Assembly: GCF_001646665.1 (NCBI RefSeq)
Contig: NZ_LWBU01000279.1
Coordinates: 372,760-436,759 of the forward strand
Direction of reading: 5' to 3'
Source: Streptomyces noursei
GTDB lineage: Bacteria > Actinomycetota > Actinomycetes > Streptomycetales > Streptomycetaceae
Length of the DNA stretch: 64,000 bases
Of the stretch, positions 39,073 through 48,704 are shown piece by piece (the first letter of the stretch is position 1; each line of letters opens with the position of its first letter). The notes below the pieces were generated by a model. It was given only the letters and a program-made list of their open reading frames with translations, searched no databases and was not told the DNA's origin. The position numbers and the translations under genes were made by a program.

Positions 39073-40857
39073 TCAGTCCGGGGCCGCGGCCGTCGCCGTG
39101 GACCACAGCCCGCGCATCTCCGCCGAGGCGGCGAGCACCTCGTCGAGCGGTCCCGAGGCGTCCACCCGGCCGTCCTTCACCACCACCACCCGCGCCGCCG
39201 CCCGCAGCACGGCGGGCCGGTGGGAGACCGCGAGCACGGCCGACGAACCGTCGAGCAGCCGGCTCCACAGGGTGCGCTCGGTCTCCGGGTCGAGCGCGCT
39301 GGAGATGTCGTCCACCACCATGAGCTGCGGCCGCCGGACGAGCATGCGGGCGATGGCGAGGCGCTGGATCTGGCCACCGGACAGCCGCAGCCCGCGCGGC
39401 CCGACCACGGTGTCCACGCCGTCCCGCATGGCGGCGACGTCGGGCTCCAGCACGGCGGTGCGCAGCGCCGCGGTGAGCGCCCGTTCGTCGTCCAGCCCCA
39501 GCAGCACGTTCTCCCGTACCGAGCCGCTGAACAGCCTGGGGGCCTGCGGGACGTAGCCGCAGCGCGGCGGCACGAGGAAGGCCGCCCGGTCGTCCCGCGG
39601 CTCGCCGTTCCACCGGACCTCGCCGGCCGCGGGCGCGGGCATGAGGCCCAGCACGGCGCGCAGCAGCGTGGTCTTGCCCGCTCCCACGCCTCCCGTGACG
39701 ACCGTGAGGGTGCCCCCGGCGACCGAGAGGTGGACGTCCTCGACGCCGCGGCGCGTCCCGGGGTGGTGGGCCGTCAGGTGGCGCACCTCCAGCAGGCGCG
39801 GGGCGTCGCGGTGCGGTGGGGGTCCGGATCCGGCCGGGGGCGCGGGGCGGGGCACGGGCGCGGCGCGTGGTTCCGGCTCGCGCGGTGCCGGGGCGGGGTC
39901 CCGGCCTGCGCCGAGGAAGCCGGTGATGCGTTCCAGGGCCACCGACACCCTTTGCAGCCGGATGGAGAGGATGCCGATGGAGGCGAGGGCCTCGGCGAGG
40001 ATCTGGAGGTAGAAGGTGAACAGTGCCAGGTCGCCGACGCCGAAGGTGTCCCGCGCCCGCCCGGCGGTCAGCAGCAGGACGAGCCCCACGCCGATCGGGG
40101 CGGCGTTGCCGATGACGTTGCGCTGGACGCCGGCGAACAGCGCCTCCCGCACGGCGGCCCGCCCCCGTGCCTCGTTCAGCCGTCCGATGTGCGCGGCGAC
40201 GTGGTCCTCGGCGGCGGCGGCCTGCACGGCCTTCACCGCGCCCACGGCCTCCCCGAGGGCGCCGGCCACCTCGGCGGAGGCGGTGCGGGTGGCCCTGCGG
40301 TGGACGAGGAACCGGCCGTGCACGAGGGCCGTCAGCAGGGTGACGGCCAGCAGGAGCCCGACGAGCGCGACGGTGACGAGCACGTCGACGCTGAGCATCA
40401 CGCCGACGGACGCGACGACGAACAGCCAGTGCGCGAGGTTCGTGGGCGCCCACGCCAGGAAGAAGCCGACCTCCTCCACGTCCTCGCCCACCGCGCGGAG
40501 CGCCTCGCCCGGCGGGACGCGGGCGGTGACGTCCGGCCGTCGCAGGACCGTGCCGAGCAGCGACCGGCGCAGTCCCGCGGTGGCGCCGTACTGGAGGCGC
40601 GGCTCCAGGCGGCTGAGCATCACGCCGAACTGGAGCACCAGCCGGGCGCCCTCTATGGCGGCCACCCAGGCGATCAGGAGGATCAGCCCGTCGCCGCGGC
40701 CGCCCCCGGCGGCGCCGATGCCGTCGAAGAGGCGCTGGAAGAGGAGCCCCACCGCCAGGGTTCCGGCCCGGAGCAGCACCCACAGCGCGGTCAGCGTCCA
40801 GTAGGCGCCCGACGAGCCGCGCAGCACGCTCCGCAGGCGGGAGAGGGTCGCGCCCAT
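39073..40857 (-). CDS. moeD5: ABC exporter half-transporter, MoeD5-like
   Basis: A 594-aa TMD-NBD ABC protein with six N-terminal TM helices. Walker A is GGVGAGKTTLLRAVLG, the signature is LSGGQIQRLAIARML, and Walker B ends in VVDDISSALD, where Asp replaces the catalytic Glu. It therefore likely pairs with the upstream MoeJ5-like protein, which keeps the Glu but has an altered signature. In the moenomycin cluster moeD5 and moeJ5 encode exporter genes at this place. The ATG overlaps the upstream stop as TGATG (40855-40859), so the two subunits are translationally coupled. Convergent with the ALA synthase gene. Confidence 0.88.
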   Translation of the reverse strand: MGATLSRLRSVLRGSSGAYWTLTALWVLLRAGTLAVGLLFQRLFDGIGAAGGGRGDGLILLIAWVAAIEGARLVLQFGVMLSRLEPRLQYGATAGLRRSLLGTVLRRPDVTARVPPGEALRAVGEDVEEVGFFLAWAPTNLAHWLFVVASVGVMLSVDVLVTVALVGLLLAVTLLTALVHGRFLVHRRATRTASAEVAGALGEAVGAVKAVQAAAAEDHVAAHIGRLNEARGRAAVREALFAGVQRNVIGNAAPIGVGLVLLLTAGRARDTFGVGDLALFTFYLQILAEALASIGILSIRLQRVSVALERITGFLGAGRDPAPAPREPEPRAAPVPRPAPPAGSGPPPHRDAPRLLEVRHLTAHHPGTRRGVEDVHLSVAGGTLTVVTGGVGAGKTTLLRAVLGLMPAPAAGEVRWNGEPRDDRAAFLVPPRCGYVPQAPRLFSGSVRENVLLGLDDERALTAALRTAVLEPDVAAMRDGVDTVVGPRGLRLSGGQIQRLAIARMLVRRPQLMVVDDISSALDPETERTLWSRLLDGSSAVLAVSHRPAVLRAAARVVVVKDGRVDASGPLDEVLAASAEMRGLWSTATAAAPD

Positions 40858-42653
40858 CAGGCCGCCCGGCCGGTGCGGAGCAGGCCGTGGAAGCGGGACG
40901 CGGGGTCGGCGGCGAGGGCGGTCCGCTCACCGTGCTCGACCACCCGGCCGCCGTCGAGCACCAGTATCCGGTCGACGTGGCGCAGCGCGTGCGGCCGGTG
41001 CTGGACCACGACGGCGGTACGGTCGCGCAGCAGGCGTTCCATGGCGGGGGCGAGGAGTTCCTCGGTGTGCGGGTCGAGGCGGGCGGTGGGCTCGTCCATC
41101 AGCACGACGGCGGGGTCGCGGAGGAAGGCCCGGGCCAGGGCGACGAGTTGTTCCTCCCCCGCGGACATGCCGCGCGCGCCGGAGCCGAGGACCGTGTCGA
41201 GGCCGTCGGGCAGCTGCCGCAGCCAGCCGTCGAGACCGGCCTGTCCGAGGGCGTCGAGGATGCGGGAGTCGCCGACCGAGCGGTCGAAGAAGGCGAGGTT
41301 GTCGCGGAGGGTGGCGTGGAAGACGTGGACCTCCTGGGTGATCAGGGCGACCCTGCCACGCAGGGCGGGGACGTCCGGCGGGCGGATCTCCCGGCCGCCG
41401 ACGGTGATCGTGCCGCGGACCGGCCGGTGCAGCCCGAACAGCAGCCGGACGACGGTGGACTTGCCGCTGCCGGTGCGTCCGACCACGCCGAGCCGTTCAC
41501 CGGGGCGCAGGTGGAAGGAGACGTCCGTGAGGACGGGTTCGCCGGGGTCGTAGTGGAAGAAGACGCCTTCGAAGCGCAGGTCCAGCGGCCCGTCCCGCCA
41601 CGGCCGGGCGCCCTTCGGCGGCAGTGCCCGGGCCGGCGGTCCGCCCGCCCCCGGCGGCCGCGCCCCGGGCGGCGGCCCGTCGTGCCCGTCCCGCTCCCGC
41701 ACCAGTTCGGCCAGGCGTCCGACGCTCACGATCGCGCCCTCCAGTTCCTGGAAGCGGGCGGTGAGGGCGAGCAGCGGGCGGCGCAGCAGCATGGCGTACG
41801 ACAGCGCGGCGAACGCGGTGCCGGTGGTGAGCTGTCCGCGGGCGTGCAGCCAGACGCTCACCACCAGGGCGAGCACCACGCTCGCCGCCGACAGGCCCTG
41901 GACGGTGGCGGGCCACAGCACGGAGACCCGCGCCGCGCGCCGGGCCCGGTCGTACAGGGTGCCGAGCCGGTCCTCCAGCGCCCGCATGGTGTGGCGGGCC
42001 GCCCCGTTGGCCGTGAGGTCCTCGGCGCCGGCGAGCCGTTCCTCCAGGAAGCCCAGGAGGTCGGCGACGGAGGCCTGGCGGGCGGTGACGAAGGGGACCG
42101 CCCGGCCGACGAGCCGCCGCAGGAGCAGCAGGGTGCACAGGGTGAACGGGGCGAACACGAGGGCGAGCACCTGGTCGAGCCGGAACAGCGCGGCGAGGAT
42201 GCCGACGACGAGCAGGGCCTGGGCGGCCACCTCGAGCAGGAGCGAGGACATGACGCCGGCCAGGCGGGTCACGTCGCCGTCGACCCGGTCGACGAGTTCG
42301 CCGGGCGGGTGGCGCTGGTAGAACGCCGAGGGGCGGCGCAGGCAGTGGGCCACCAGCTCGGCGCGGAGCCGGTTGGTGGTGCGCCAGGCGAGGCGGGCGG
42401 CGAGGTGGTCGCCGCCGATGGAGACGGCCGTCTGGCCGAGTGCCGCCGCGCAGTACCAGGCGGCGACGGTGAGCAGCACCGCGTCGGGCGAGCCGGACAG
42501 GGCGCCGTCGACGAAGCGGCGCAGCATCTCGGGTGCGACCAACTGGAGTCCGACGCCCAGGGGGACGACCGCAGCGAGGAGTGCCAGGGACCGGCGTTCG
42601 CCGCGCAGGTGCCGGCCGAGTCCGCGAAGCCGGCGCCATGGGGTGTCTGCCAA
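40857..42653 (-). CDS. moeJ5: ABC exporter half-transporter, MoeJ5-like
   Basis: A 598-aa TMD-NBD ABC protein. Walker A GRTGSGKSTVVRLLFG is intact, Walker B VVLMDEPTARLD keeps the catalytic Glu, but the signature reads MSAGEEQLVALARA in place of LSGGQ. Together with MoeD5-like it would form a heterodimer with one consensus and one degenerate ATP site. Expected role: export of the phosphoglycolipid or an intermediate, possibly also self-protection. It is the first gene of the leftward pair and shares a 302-bp divergent region with moeE5. Confidence 0.88.
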   Translation of the reverse strand: MADTPWRRLRGLGRHLRGERRSLALLAAVVPLGVGLQLVAPEMLRRFVDGALSGSPDAVLLTVAAWYCAAALGQTAVSIGGDHLAARLAWRTTNRLRAELVAHCLRRPSAFYQRHPPGELVDRVDGDVTRLAGVMSSLLLEVAAQALLVVGILAALFRLDQVLALVFAPFTLCTLLLLRRLVGRAVPFVTARQASVADLLGFLEERLAGAEDLTANGAARHTMRALEDRLGTLYDRARRAARVSVLWPATVQGLSAASVVLALVVSVWLHARGQLTTGTAFAALSYAMLLRRPLLALTARFQELEGAIVSVGRLAELVRERDGHDGPPPGARPPGAGGPPARALPPKGARPWRDGPLDLRFEGVFFHYDPGEPVLTDVSFHLRPGERLGVVGRTGSGKSTVVRLLFGLHRPVRGTITVGGREIRPPDVPALRGRVALITQEVHVFHATLRDNLAFFDRSVGDSRILDALGQAGLDGWLRQLPDGLDTVLGSGARGMSAGEEQLVALARAFLRDPAVVLMDEPTARLDPHTEELLAPAMERLLRDRTAVVVQHRPHALRHVDRILVLDGGRVVEHGERTALAADPASRFHGLLRTGRAA

Positions 42654-42955
42654 CGCGGCCCCTCCGTCCGTCTCGACGCCGGAACCCCGACAGCATAAGG
42701 AGCGGCCATGCGGTTGGGAATGGGATGGCTGATATACGTCAGTTGCGGAATCCTTCCCGCCGTCCGCTTATCCGTGGCGACGGTGGTGTTTCCGGTTTTC
42801 GCCCGTCGCCATCGGGCGCCATTGCTCGCGGAAAGAACGCGCTGTTAGACTCCGGCGCGTCTTTCAGGTCCCCTTTGTCCGCCTGTCCGGGGCCGAATAC
42901 CAGCACGTCGCACCGCCTTGAACAGCCGTATGCGCAACGGAACAAGGGGGACTTC
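42654..42955. promoter_or_regulatory. divergent promoter region moeJ5/moeE5
   Basis: 302 bp without a gene and clearly lower in GC than its surroundings. On the plus strand TTGCTC (42822-42827) and TAGACT (42846-42851) are 18 bases apart, a fair Streptomyces promoter about 100 bases ahead of the moeE5 ATG. I saw no exact AdpA consensus site in it. Confidence 0.5.
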
Positions 42956-43981
42956 ATGCCAAGCGACGCACATGTTCCGGCCATCGCCGGAGATGTCGTG
43001 GTGACCGGTGCAGCGGGTTTCATCGGGTCGCATCTGGTGAAAGCTTTGCGCCAGAGCGGCCGGAATGTGGTGGGGGTGGACCGCCGGGACATGGGCGTCC
43101 ACACCGGAGCCGTCCCGGCACCGGGGGAAGGCGCCTTCCGGGCGCGGACCGGTGATCTCGCGACCATGGACCTCAGTTCCTGCCTGAAAGGCGTGGACCT
43201 GGTGTTCCACCTGGCCGCGTTACCCGGCGTACGGCCTTCGTGGACGGAATTCCCGGAGTATCTCCACTGCAATGTCCTGGCCACCCAGCGGCTGCTGGAC
43301 GCCTGTGTGCAGGCGGGCGTCGGACGGGTCGTGGTGGCGTCGTCGTCGAGCGTGTACGGAGGCGTCGACGGCGCCATGGACGAGGGCATGCTCCCCCGCC
43401 CCACCTCCCCCTACGGCGTGACGAAACTGGCCGCCGAGCGGCTCGCCCTGGCGTTCGCCGCCCGCCCGGACGCCGCGCTGTCGGTGGCCGCGCTGCGCTT
43501 CTTCACCGTCTACGGCCCCGGGCAGCGGCCGGACATGTTCATCTCGCGGATGATCCGCGCGGTGCTGCGCGGGGAGCCCATCGAGGTCTACGGCGACGGG
43601 TCGCAGATCCGGGACTTCGTGTACGTCGAGGACGTCGTCCGCGCCCTGCTGCTGGCCGGCGCGCCGACCCGGCGCGCCGGCGACCGGGCCGAGGTGCTGA
43701 ACGTGGGCACCGGCTCGTCCGTCTCGCTGAACCGGCTCCTGTCGCTGACCGCCGAGCTGACCGGGCGCCGCCCGGACGCCCGCTACGGCCCCATCCGGGT
43801 CGGTGACGTGGGCGCCACCACGGCCGACGTCACCCGGGCCCGGGACCGGCTCGGCTTCCGCCCCGCCACGGACCTGCGCACCGGCCTGGCCGCCCAGATC
43901 GAGTGGACCCGCCGGCGGACCGACGGCCCGCAGCGGCCCCGGACGGCGCCCGGCACCGCCACCACCGGCCGACGGGCGTAA
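42956..43981 (+). CDS. moeE5: UDP-sugar 4-epimerase (UDP-GlcA to UDP-GalA), MoeE5
   Basis: A 341-aa NAD-dependent extended SDR. Rossmann motif TGAAGFIGSHL near residue 20, a Ser/SVYG block (ASSSSVYGG), the catalytic YGVTK and a LRFFTVYGPGQRPDMF sugar loop typical of UDP-glucuronate epimerases; GDGSQIRDFVYVEDVV also matches. In moenomycin synthesis MoeE5 makes UDP-galacturonate, the donor for units F and B. ATG 42956 is preceded by AAGGGGGACTTC. Codon 89 is TTA (43220-43222); a TTA in moeE5 is also known in Streptomyces ghanaensis. First gene of the long rightward operon. Confidence 0.93.
   Translation: MPSDAHVPAIAGDVVVTGAAGFIGSHLVKALRQSGRNVVGVDRRDMGVHTGAVPAPGEGAFRARTGDLATMDLSSCLKGVDLVFHLAALPGVRPSWTEFPEYLHCNVLATQRLLDACVQAGVGRVVVASSSSVYGGVDGAMDEGMLPRPTSPYGVTKLAAERLALAFAARPDAALSVAALRFFTVYGPGQRPDMFISRMIRAVLRGEPIEVYGDGSQIRDFVYVEDVVRALLLAGAPTRRAGDRAEVLNVGTGSSVSLNRLLSLTAELTGRRPDARYGPIRVGDVGATTADVTRARDRLGFRPATDLRTGLAAQIEWTRRRTDGPQRPRTAPGTATTGRRA
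43220..43222 (+). promoter_or_regulatory. TTA (bldA) codon in moeE5
   Basis: In-frame leucine TTA at codon 89 (HLAALPGV). TTA is decoded by the bldA tRNA in Streptomyces and delays translation until development. Confidence 0.9.
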
Positions 43982-43986
43982 CCGGC

Positions 43987-45948
43987 GTGTGCGGCTTCGT
44001 TGGCTTCACCGACCGCGACGGTGGCGGCGACGCCTCGCGCGCCACCGCGGGGCGGATGCTGGCGGCCGTGGCGCACCGGGGCACGGACGGGTCCGGCTGG
44101 TGCCACCACCGGGGCGTGACCCTGGCGCACTGCGCGCTGACGTTCGTCGACCCGGAGCGGGCCCGCCAGCCGTTCCTCTCCGCCTCGGGCCGCACCGCCG
44201 TCGTGTTCAACGGCGAGATCTACAACCACGCCGAACTGCGGCGGGAGTTGCGGGCCTCGGGCGCGTGCTCGCGCACCGGGAGCGACACCGAGGTGCTGGT
44301 GGAGCTGTACGAGCGGCACGGGATGGGGATGCTGGAGCGGCTGCGCGGCATGTACGCCTTCGCGCTGCACGACGCCCGTACCGGCGCCACGGTGCTGGCC
44401 CGCGACCCGATGGGCAAGAAGCCGCTGTACTGGACCCGTACCGCGCAGGGGGTGGCCTTCGCCTCCGAACTGGCGGCGCTGCTGCGGCACCCGGACGCGC
44501 CGCGGACGCCCGACCCGCGGGCGGTCGCCGACTACCTGGTCCTCCAGGCCTTCCCCGCCCCGGGTTCGGCGGTCGCCGGTGTCCACAAGGTGCGCCCCGG
44601 GTGCTACGTGCGCCACGAGCGGGGCACGGTGACCGAGGTGGAGCACTGGCGGCCCGTCCTGCGGGGCGGGGCGGCGCGCACGCCCGTCCGGGCCGCCGAG
44701 GCGCGGTTCACGGCACTGTTCCGGTCGGCCGTGGAACGGCGGGTGCACAGCACGGGCCGGCCGCTGGGGGTGCTGCTCAGCGGCGGTCTGGACTCCAGTG
44801 CGGTGGCGGCCGTCGCGCAGGAGGTGTCCCCGCACGGGCCGGTGCCCACGTTCAGTGCCTCCTTCGCCGACGCGGACTTCGACGAGTCGGCCCACGCGCT
44901 GCTGGTCGCCCGGCATCTGGGGACCGAGCACCACGTGGTGCGGATCGGCGGGCGGGAGCTGGCGGAGGTGGTCGAGTCCGAGTACGGCCGGGCCGACGAA
45001 CCGCTGGCCGACCCGTCGCTGCTGCCGACGCGGATCGTCTGCCGGGCGGCGCGGCGGCGGGTGCGCGGGGCGCTGACCGGGGACGGGGCGGACGAACTGC
45101 TGCTCGGGTACCGGTTCTTCCAGGCCGAGCGGGCGATGGAGGCGCTGCTGCGGGTGATGCCGGCGCACCGGGTGGAGGCCCTGGTGGGCGCCGCGGTGCG
45201 CAGGCTTCCGCAGCGGTCGGGGAACCTGCCGGTGCGGGCCGCGCTCGGGCAGCTGGCCCGGGGGCTGCGGGCCGCGCCCGAGCACCGCTTCTACCTGGCC
45301 ACGGCGCCGTTCGCGCCGGCCCGGCTCCCCGCCCTGTTCCGCCCGGAGGCGGCGGGGGCGCTGACGGGGCACGATCCGTTCGCCGAGGTGACCCGGGTGC
45401 TGGAGGGGCGCCCGGGGCTGACGCCCCTGGAGCGGAGCCAGCTCGCCGTCGTCTGCCACTTCCTGCGGGACGTGATCCTCACCAAGACCGACCGGGGCGG
45501 TATGCGCAGCGCGCTGGAGCTGCGGTCGCCCTTCCTCGACCTGGACCTCGTGGAGTACGTCGACTCCCTGCCGCCCGGCCTGAAGCTGCGCGGTCTCACC
45601 GGCAAGTACCTGCTGCGCCGGGCGGCGGCCCCGTGGCTGCCGCGCAGCACGGTCCGGCGTACGAAGCTGGGGTTCCGCGCGCCGCTGGCGGGGCTGCTCC
45701 GCGGCGAGCTGCGGGAGCTGCTGCGCGACACCCTCGCACCTGCCGCGCTGGACCGCGGCGGCCTGTTCGACACCCGCGCGGTGCGGGTCCTGCTCGACGA
45801 CCACCTGGAGGGGCGGCGGGACACGTCGCGGGGGCTGTGGGCGCTGCTGTGCTTCCAGCTCTGGTCCGACGGCCTGTCCGCCGCCTCCCGCACCCCCGCC
45901 CCGTCCGCCCCCGAGGCCCTGACCGAGGAGATGCGCCGTGCCGTCTGA
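43987..45948 (+). CDS. moeF5: glutamine-dependent amidotransferase (asparagine-synthetase type), MoeF5
   Basis: A 653-aa class II amidotransferase. GTG 43987 places Cys at position 2 (VCGFVGF), the Ntn nucleophile that hydrolyses glutamine; FNGEIYNHAELRRELR and DPMGKKPLYW belong to the same domain. The synthetase half has the ATP-pyrophosphatase loop LLSGGLDSSAVAAVAQ near 264 and LTGDGADELLLGYRFF. In the moenomycin pathway MoeF5 amidates the carboxyl of the first galacturonate (unit F). Only 5 bp separate it from moeE5 and its 3' end overlaps moeGT1 by 11 bp. Confidence 0.92.
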   Translation: MCGFVGFTDRDGGGDASRATAGRMLAAVAHRGTDGSGWCHHRGVTLAHCALTFVDPERARQPFLSASGRTAVVFNGEIYNHAELRRELRASGACSRTGSDTEVLVELYERHGMGMLERLRGMYAFALHDARTGATVLARDPMGKKPLYWTRTAQGVAFASELAALLRHPDAPRTPDPRAVADYLVLQAFPAPGSAVAGVHKVRPGCYVRHERGTVTEVEHWRPVLRGGAARTPVRAAEARFTALFRSAVERRVHSTGRPLGVLLSGGLDSSAVAAVAQEVSPHGPVPTFSASFADADFDESAHALLVARHLGTEHHVVRIGGRELAEVVESEYGRADEPLADPSLLPTRIVCRAARRRVRGALTGDGADELLLGYRFFQAERAMEALLRVMPAHRVEALVGAAVRRLPQRSGNLPVRAALGQLARGLRAAPEHRFYLATAPFAPARLPALFRPEAAGALTGHDPFAEVTRVLEGRPGLTPLERSQLAVVCHFLRDVILTKTDRGGMRSALELRSPFLDLDLVEYVDSLPPGLKLRGLTGKYLLRRAAAPWLPRSTVRRTKLGFRAPLAGLLRGELRELLRDTLAPAALDRGGLFDTRAVRVLLDDHLEGRRDTSRGLWALLCFQLWSDGLSAASRTPAPSAPEALTEEMRRAV

Positions 45949-47155
45949 CCACGCCCGTATCCAGGTGCTGTCCCCCCGTACGTGGGGGGAGTTCGGCAAC
46001 TATCTGGCGGCGACCAGTTTCTCCCGCGTGCTGCGCGGGGCGGTCGACGCGGAGGTGACGCTGCTGGAGGCCGAGCCGATCGTGCCGTGGCTGGGTGAGG
46101 CCGGTGCGGAGATCCGGGCGATATCGCTGGGGAGTCCGGACGCGGCGACCCGCACCGAGCGGTACATGGCGCTGATGTCACGGCTGCAGGAGCGGTTCCC
46201 GGCGGGCTTCGAGGTGGATCCGGGGCTGCGGCAGGCGGAGGCGCTGTCGGGGCTGGTGAAGCACCTGCGGGAGACGACGCCCGACGTCGTGGTGGGCACC
46301 AAGGGGATCGTCGCCCGGCTGTGCGTGGCCGCGGTGCGGCTGGCGGGGCTGCGGACGCGGGTGGTGAGCCATGTGACGAACCCGGGGCTGATGGACCTGC
46401 CGCTGCACCGCAGCCGTCACCCTGACCTGACGCTGGTGGGCCTGGAGCGGGCCAAGGAGCGGCTGCTGGCCGAGGAGGGCGGGGACCCCGACCGCATCCG
46501 GGTGGTGGGGCCGCTGGTCGCCCAGCACGATCTGCGGGACTTCATGACGACCGGGGGCGGGGGCGGTGCGTCGGGGACCGGCCCGTGGGGCGGCGACCGC
46601 ACGGTGCCCAGGCTGATCGTGTTCTGCAACCGGGGCGGTGACACCTATCTGCGGCTGCTGGAGCACCTCGCCGAACGGCACCCGCACATCGACCTGGTCT
46701 TCGTCGGGTACGACGACGCGGAGCTGGCCCGCCGGGCGGCGGCTTCGGCGGCCGCCTCGCGCGTCCCGCACTGGCGGTTCCACAGCCGTCTCACCCAGGC
46801 CGAGTACTTCGACTGCATCGACCAGGCGTCGAGGTCCCCGTACGGCCTGCTGGTGTCCAAGGCGGGGCCCAACACCACGCTGGAGGCCGCCTACTTCGGC
46901 ATCCCGGTGCTCATGCTGGAGTCGGGGCTGCCGATGGAGGCCTGGGTGCCCGGACTGATCGCCGAGCACGGTCTGGGCCGTGCGTGCGCCTCGCCGCAGG
47001 AGCTGACCGGGGTGCTCGACGGCTGGCTGGCGGATCCGGCCGCGATCGAGCGGCACAAGCGGCGGGCGCAGTCCTTCGCCCGCACCGTGCTCGACCAGGA
47101 GGCCGTGGCCCGCCGCATCGGCGAGGCGGTACGGACCGTGCTGGAGGCCCGGTGA
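45938..47155 (+). CDS. moeGT1: first glycosyltransferase of the pathway, MoeGT1
   Basis: A 405-aa GT-B enzyme with a MurG-like layout: N-terminal LSPRTWGEFGNYLAATSFSR, VVGTKGIVARLCVAAVRLAG, and a donor half with FVGYDDAELARRA, SKAGPNTTLEAAYFGIPVLM. In moenomycin synthesis the GT1 protein transfers galacturonic acid (from UDP-GalA) to the prenyl-phosphoglycerate made by MoeO5. GTG 45938 lies inside the end of moeF5 with GAGGAG upstream, and its stop overlaps the moeH5 start (GTGA). Assignment rests on position between F5 and H5 as well as fold. Confidence 0.88.
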   Translation: MPSDHARIQVLSPRTWGEFGNYLAATSFSRVLRGAVDAEVTLLEAEPIVPWLGEAGAEIRAISLGSPDAATRTERYMALMSRLQERFPAGFEVDPGLRQAEALSGLVKHLRETTPDVVVGTKGIVARLCVAAVRLAGLRTRVVSHVTNPGLMDLPLHRSRHPDLTLVGLERAKERLLAEEGGDPDRIRVVGPLVAQHDLRDFMTTGGGGGASGTGPWGGDRTVPRLIVFCNRGGDTYLRLLEHLAERHPHIDLVFVGYDDAELARRAAASAAASRVPHWRFHSRLTQAEYFDCIDQASRSPYGLLVSKAGPNTTLEAAYFGIPVLMLESGLPMEAWVPGLIAEHGLGRACASPQELTGVLDGWLADPAAIERHKRRAQSFARTVLDQEAVARRIGEAVRTVLEAR

Positions 47156-48669
47156 GCGCGGACCTCGGCACGGTGGCGCCGTACCTGCGCCTGGAGCCGC
47201 GGCCCGGCGGGGTGCGCGTCCGGGGGCGTACGGAGGCCGTCTTCGGGCACGAATCGGCCGACGGGCAGGGGGTGTTCGCCCGGTGGCGGTGGGACGGCGA
47301 GCGGCTGCTGGTCCGCAACGACCGGTACGGGATGTGGCCGCTGTTCTACCGGCACGAGGGGTCCGCCCTCACGGTGTCGCCGGACGTGCGGGTGCTGCTG
47401 GCGCTGGGCGGTCCGGCCGAGCCGGACCACGACGCCCTCGCCGTCTTCCTGCGGCTGGGCTTCTTCCTCGCCGAGGACACGCCGTTCGCCGGGGTACGGG
47501 CGCTGCCGCCGGCCGCCACGCTCACCTGGTCCGCGGGGCGGCTGGGGCTGGCGTCCGGCCGGATGCCGCCCGCCGGGCCCGCCGCCACGACCCGGAGGGC
47601 GGCCGTCGACGGGTTCGTCGAGCTGTTCCGGGACGCCGTCGCCCGCCGGCTGCCCGACGAGCCGTACGTCCTGCCGCTCAGCGGCGGCCGGGACTCCCGC
47701 CACATCCTGCTGGAGCTGCACCGGCAGGGCGCACCGCCGCGGCTGTGCGTGAGCGGTGCGAAGTTCCCACCCGACCCCGGGGCGGACGCGAAGGTCGCCG
47801 CCGTGCTGGCGGCCCGGCTGGGCGTGGAGCACCGGGTGCTGCGCGGGCGCCGTTCGCAGTTCCGCGCCGAGCTGGCCGCCAACCCGGCGCAGAGCATGTG
47901 CACCGTGGAGGGGGCGTGGGCGCTGCCGGTCCTGGCGTACCTGCGCGCCCGCACCCGGGTGTCGTTCGACGGCATCGGCGGCGGCGAGCTGGCCCAGAAC
48001 CCGAGCATGGAGCTGATCCGCGCCAACCCGTTCGACCCGGACGACCTGCCGGGCGTCGCCGACCGGATGCTGCTCGCGGGCCGGACGGGCCCGCACGTGG
48101 AGCACCTCCTCAGCCCCCGGCTGGCCGGGCTGTGGAGCCGGGAGCGGGCACGGGCGCACCTCGTCGCCGAGCTGGAGCGGCACGCCGGGGCGGCGTTCCC
48201 GTACGCGTCGTTCTACTTCTGGAACCGCACCCGCAGGGCGATCGCGATGACGCCGTACGGGCTGCTGCGCGACGGCCCGGTGCTGCACGCGCCGTACCTG
48301 GACCACGCGCTGTTCGACCACCTGTCCTCGGTGCCCGGACGCTTCCTGACCGACGGGACGTTCCACGACGAGGCATTGCGCCGGGCCTATCCGGAGCACG
48401 CCGGGCTCGGTTTCGCGTCCGCCGCCCCGCCGCCGCCCACGCCGGTCCTGGTGCGGCACCGGCTGGGCTACCTGCTGCGTCTGCTGGGGCACGCGGCGTG
48501 GGCCGAGCGGGACTGGCGCAGGGGCGGCGACCGGGTGCTCGGGCGGCTGCTCGCGGCGACCCGCGGCGAGGGCGCCGGGCGGCGGGTCAGCCGGCTGCTG
48601 CCGATCGCGGTGTACCTGCTCCAGCTGGAGGCGCTGACCGGCCGGCGGACCGGCGCCGGACCGTGGTGA
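47152..48669 (+). CDS. moeH5: asparagine-synthetase-like amidotransferase, MoeH5
   Basis: A 505-aa homologue of asparagine synthetase. The N-terminal domain keeps the fold (RYGMWPLFYRHEG, LPPAATLTW) but begins VSADLGTVAPYL, so the Cys2 nucleophile is absent and it cannot use glutamine as MoeF5 does. The synthetase half has PLSGGRDSRHILLEL near residue 176 and FDGIGGGELAQNP. In the moenomycin pathway MoeH5 amidates unit B, either with ammonia or with the C5N aminocyclopentenone; loss of the glutaminase fits use of a free amine. GTG 47152 overlaps the moeGT1 stop. Confidence 0.9.
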   Translation: MSADLGTVAPYLRLEPRPGGVRVRGRTEAVFGHESADGQGVFARWRWDGERLLVRNDRYGMWPLFYRHEGSALTVSPDVRVLLALGGPAEPDHDALAVFLRLGFFLAEDTPFAGVRALPPAATLTWSAGRLGLASGRMPPAGPAATTRRAAVDGFVELFRDAVARRLPDEPYVLPLSGGRDSRHILLELHRQGAPPRLCVSGAKFPPDPGADAKVAAVLAARLGVEHRVLRGRRSQFRAELAANPAQSMCTVEGAWALPVLAYLRARTRVSFDGIGGGELAQNPSMELIRANPFDPDDLPGVADRMLLAGRTGPHVEHLLSPRLAGLWSRERARAHLVAELERHAGAAFPYASFYFWNRTRRAIAMTPYGLLRDGPVLHAPYLDHALFDHLSSVPGRFLTDGTFHDEALRRAYPEHAGLGFASAAPPPPTPVLVRHRLGYLLRLLGHAAWAERDWRRGGDRVLGRLLAATRGEGAGRRVSRLLPIAVYLLQLEALTGRRTGAGPW

Positions 48670-48704
48670 CCACCGGTCACCCACACATCCACCGAGGGGG
48701 AACC

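Noticed and set aside
42654..42955. Possible AdpA-type site (TGGCTGATAT) before moeE5
   Set aside because: It departs from the consensus at the fifth base, so I do not call it.
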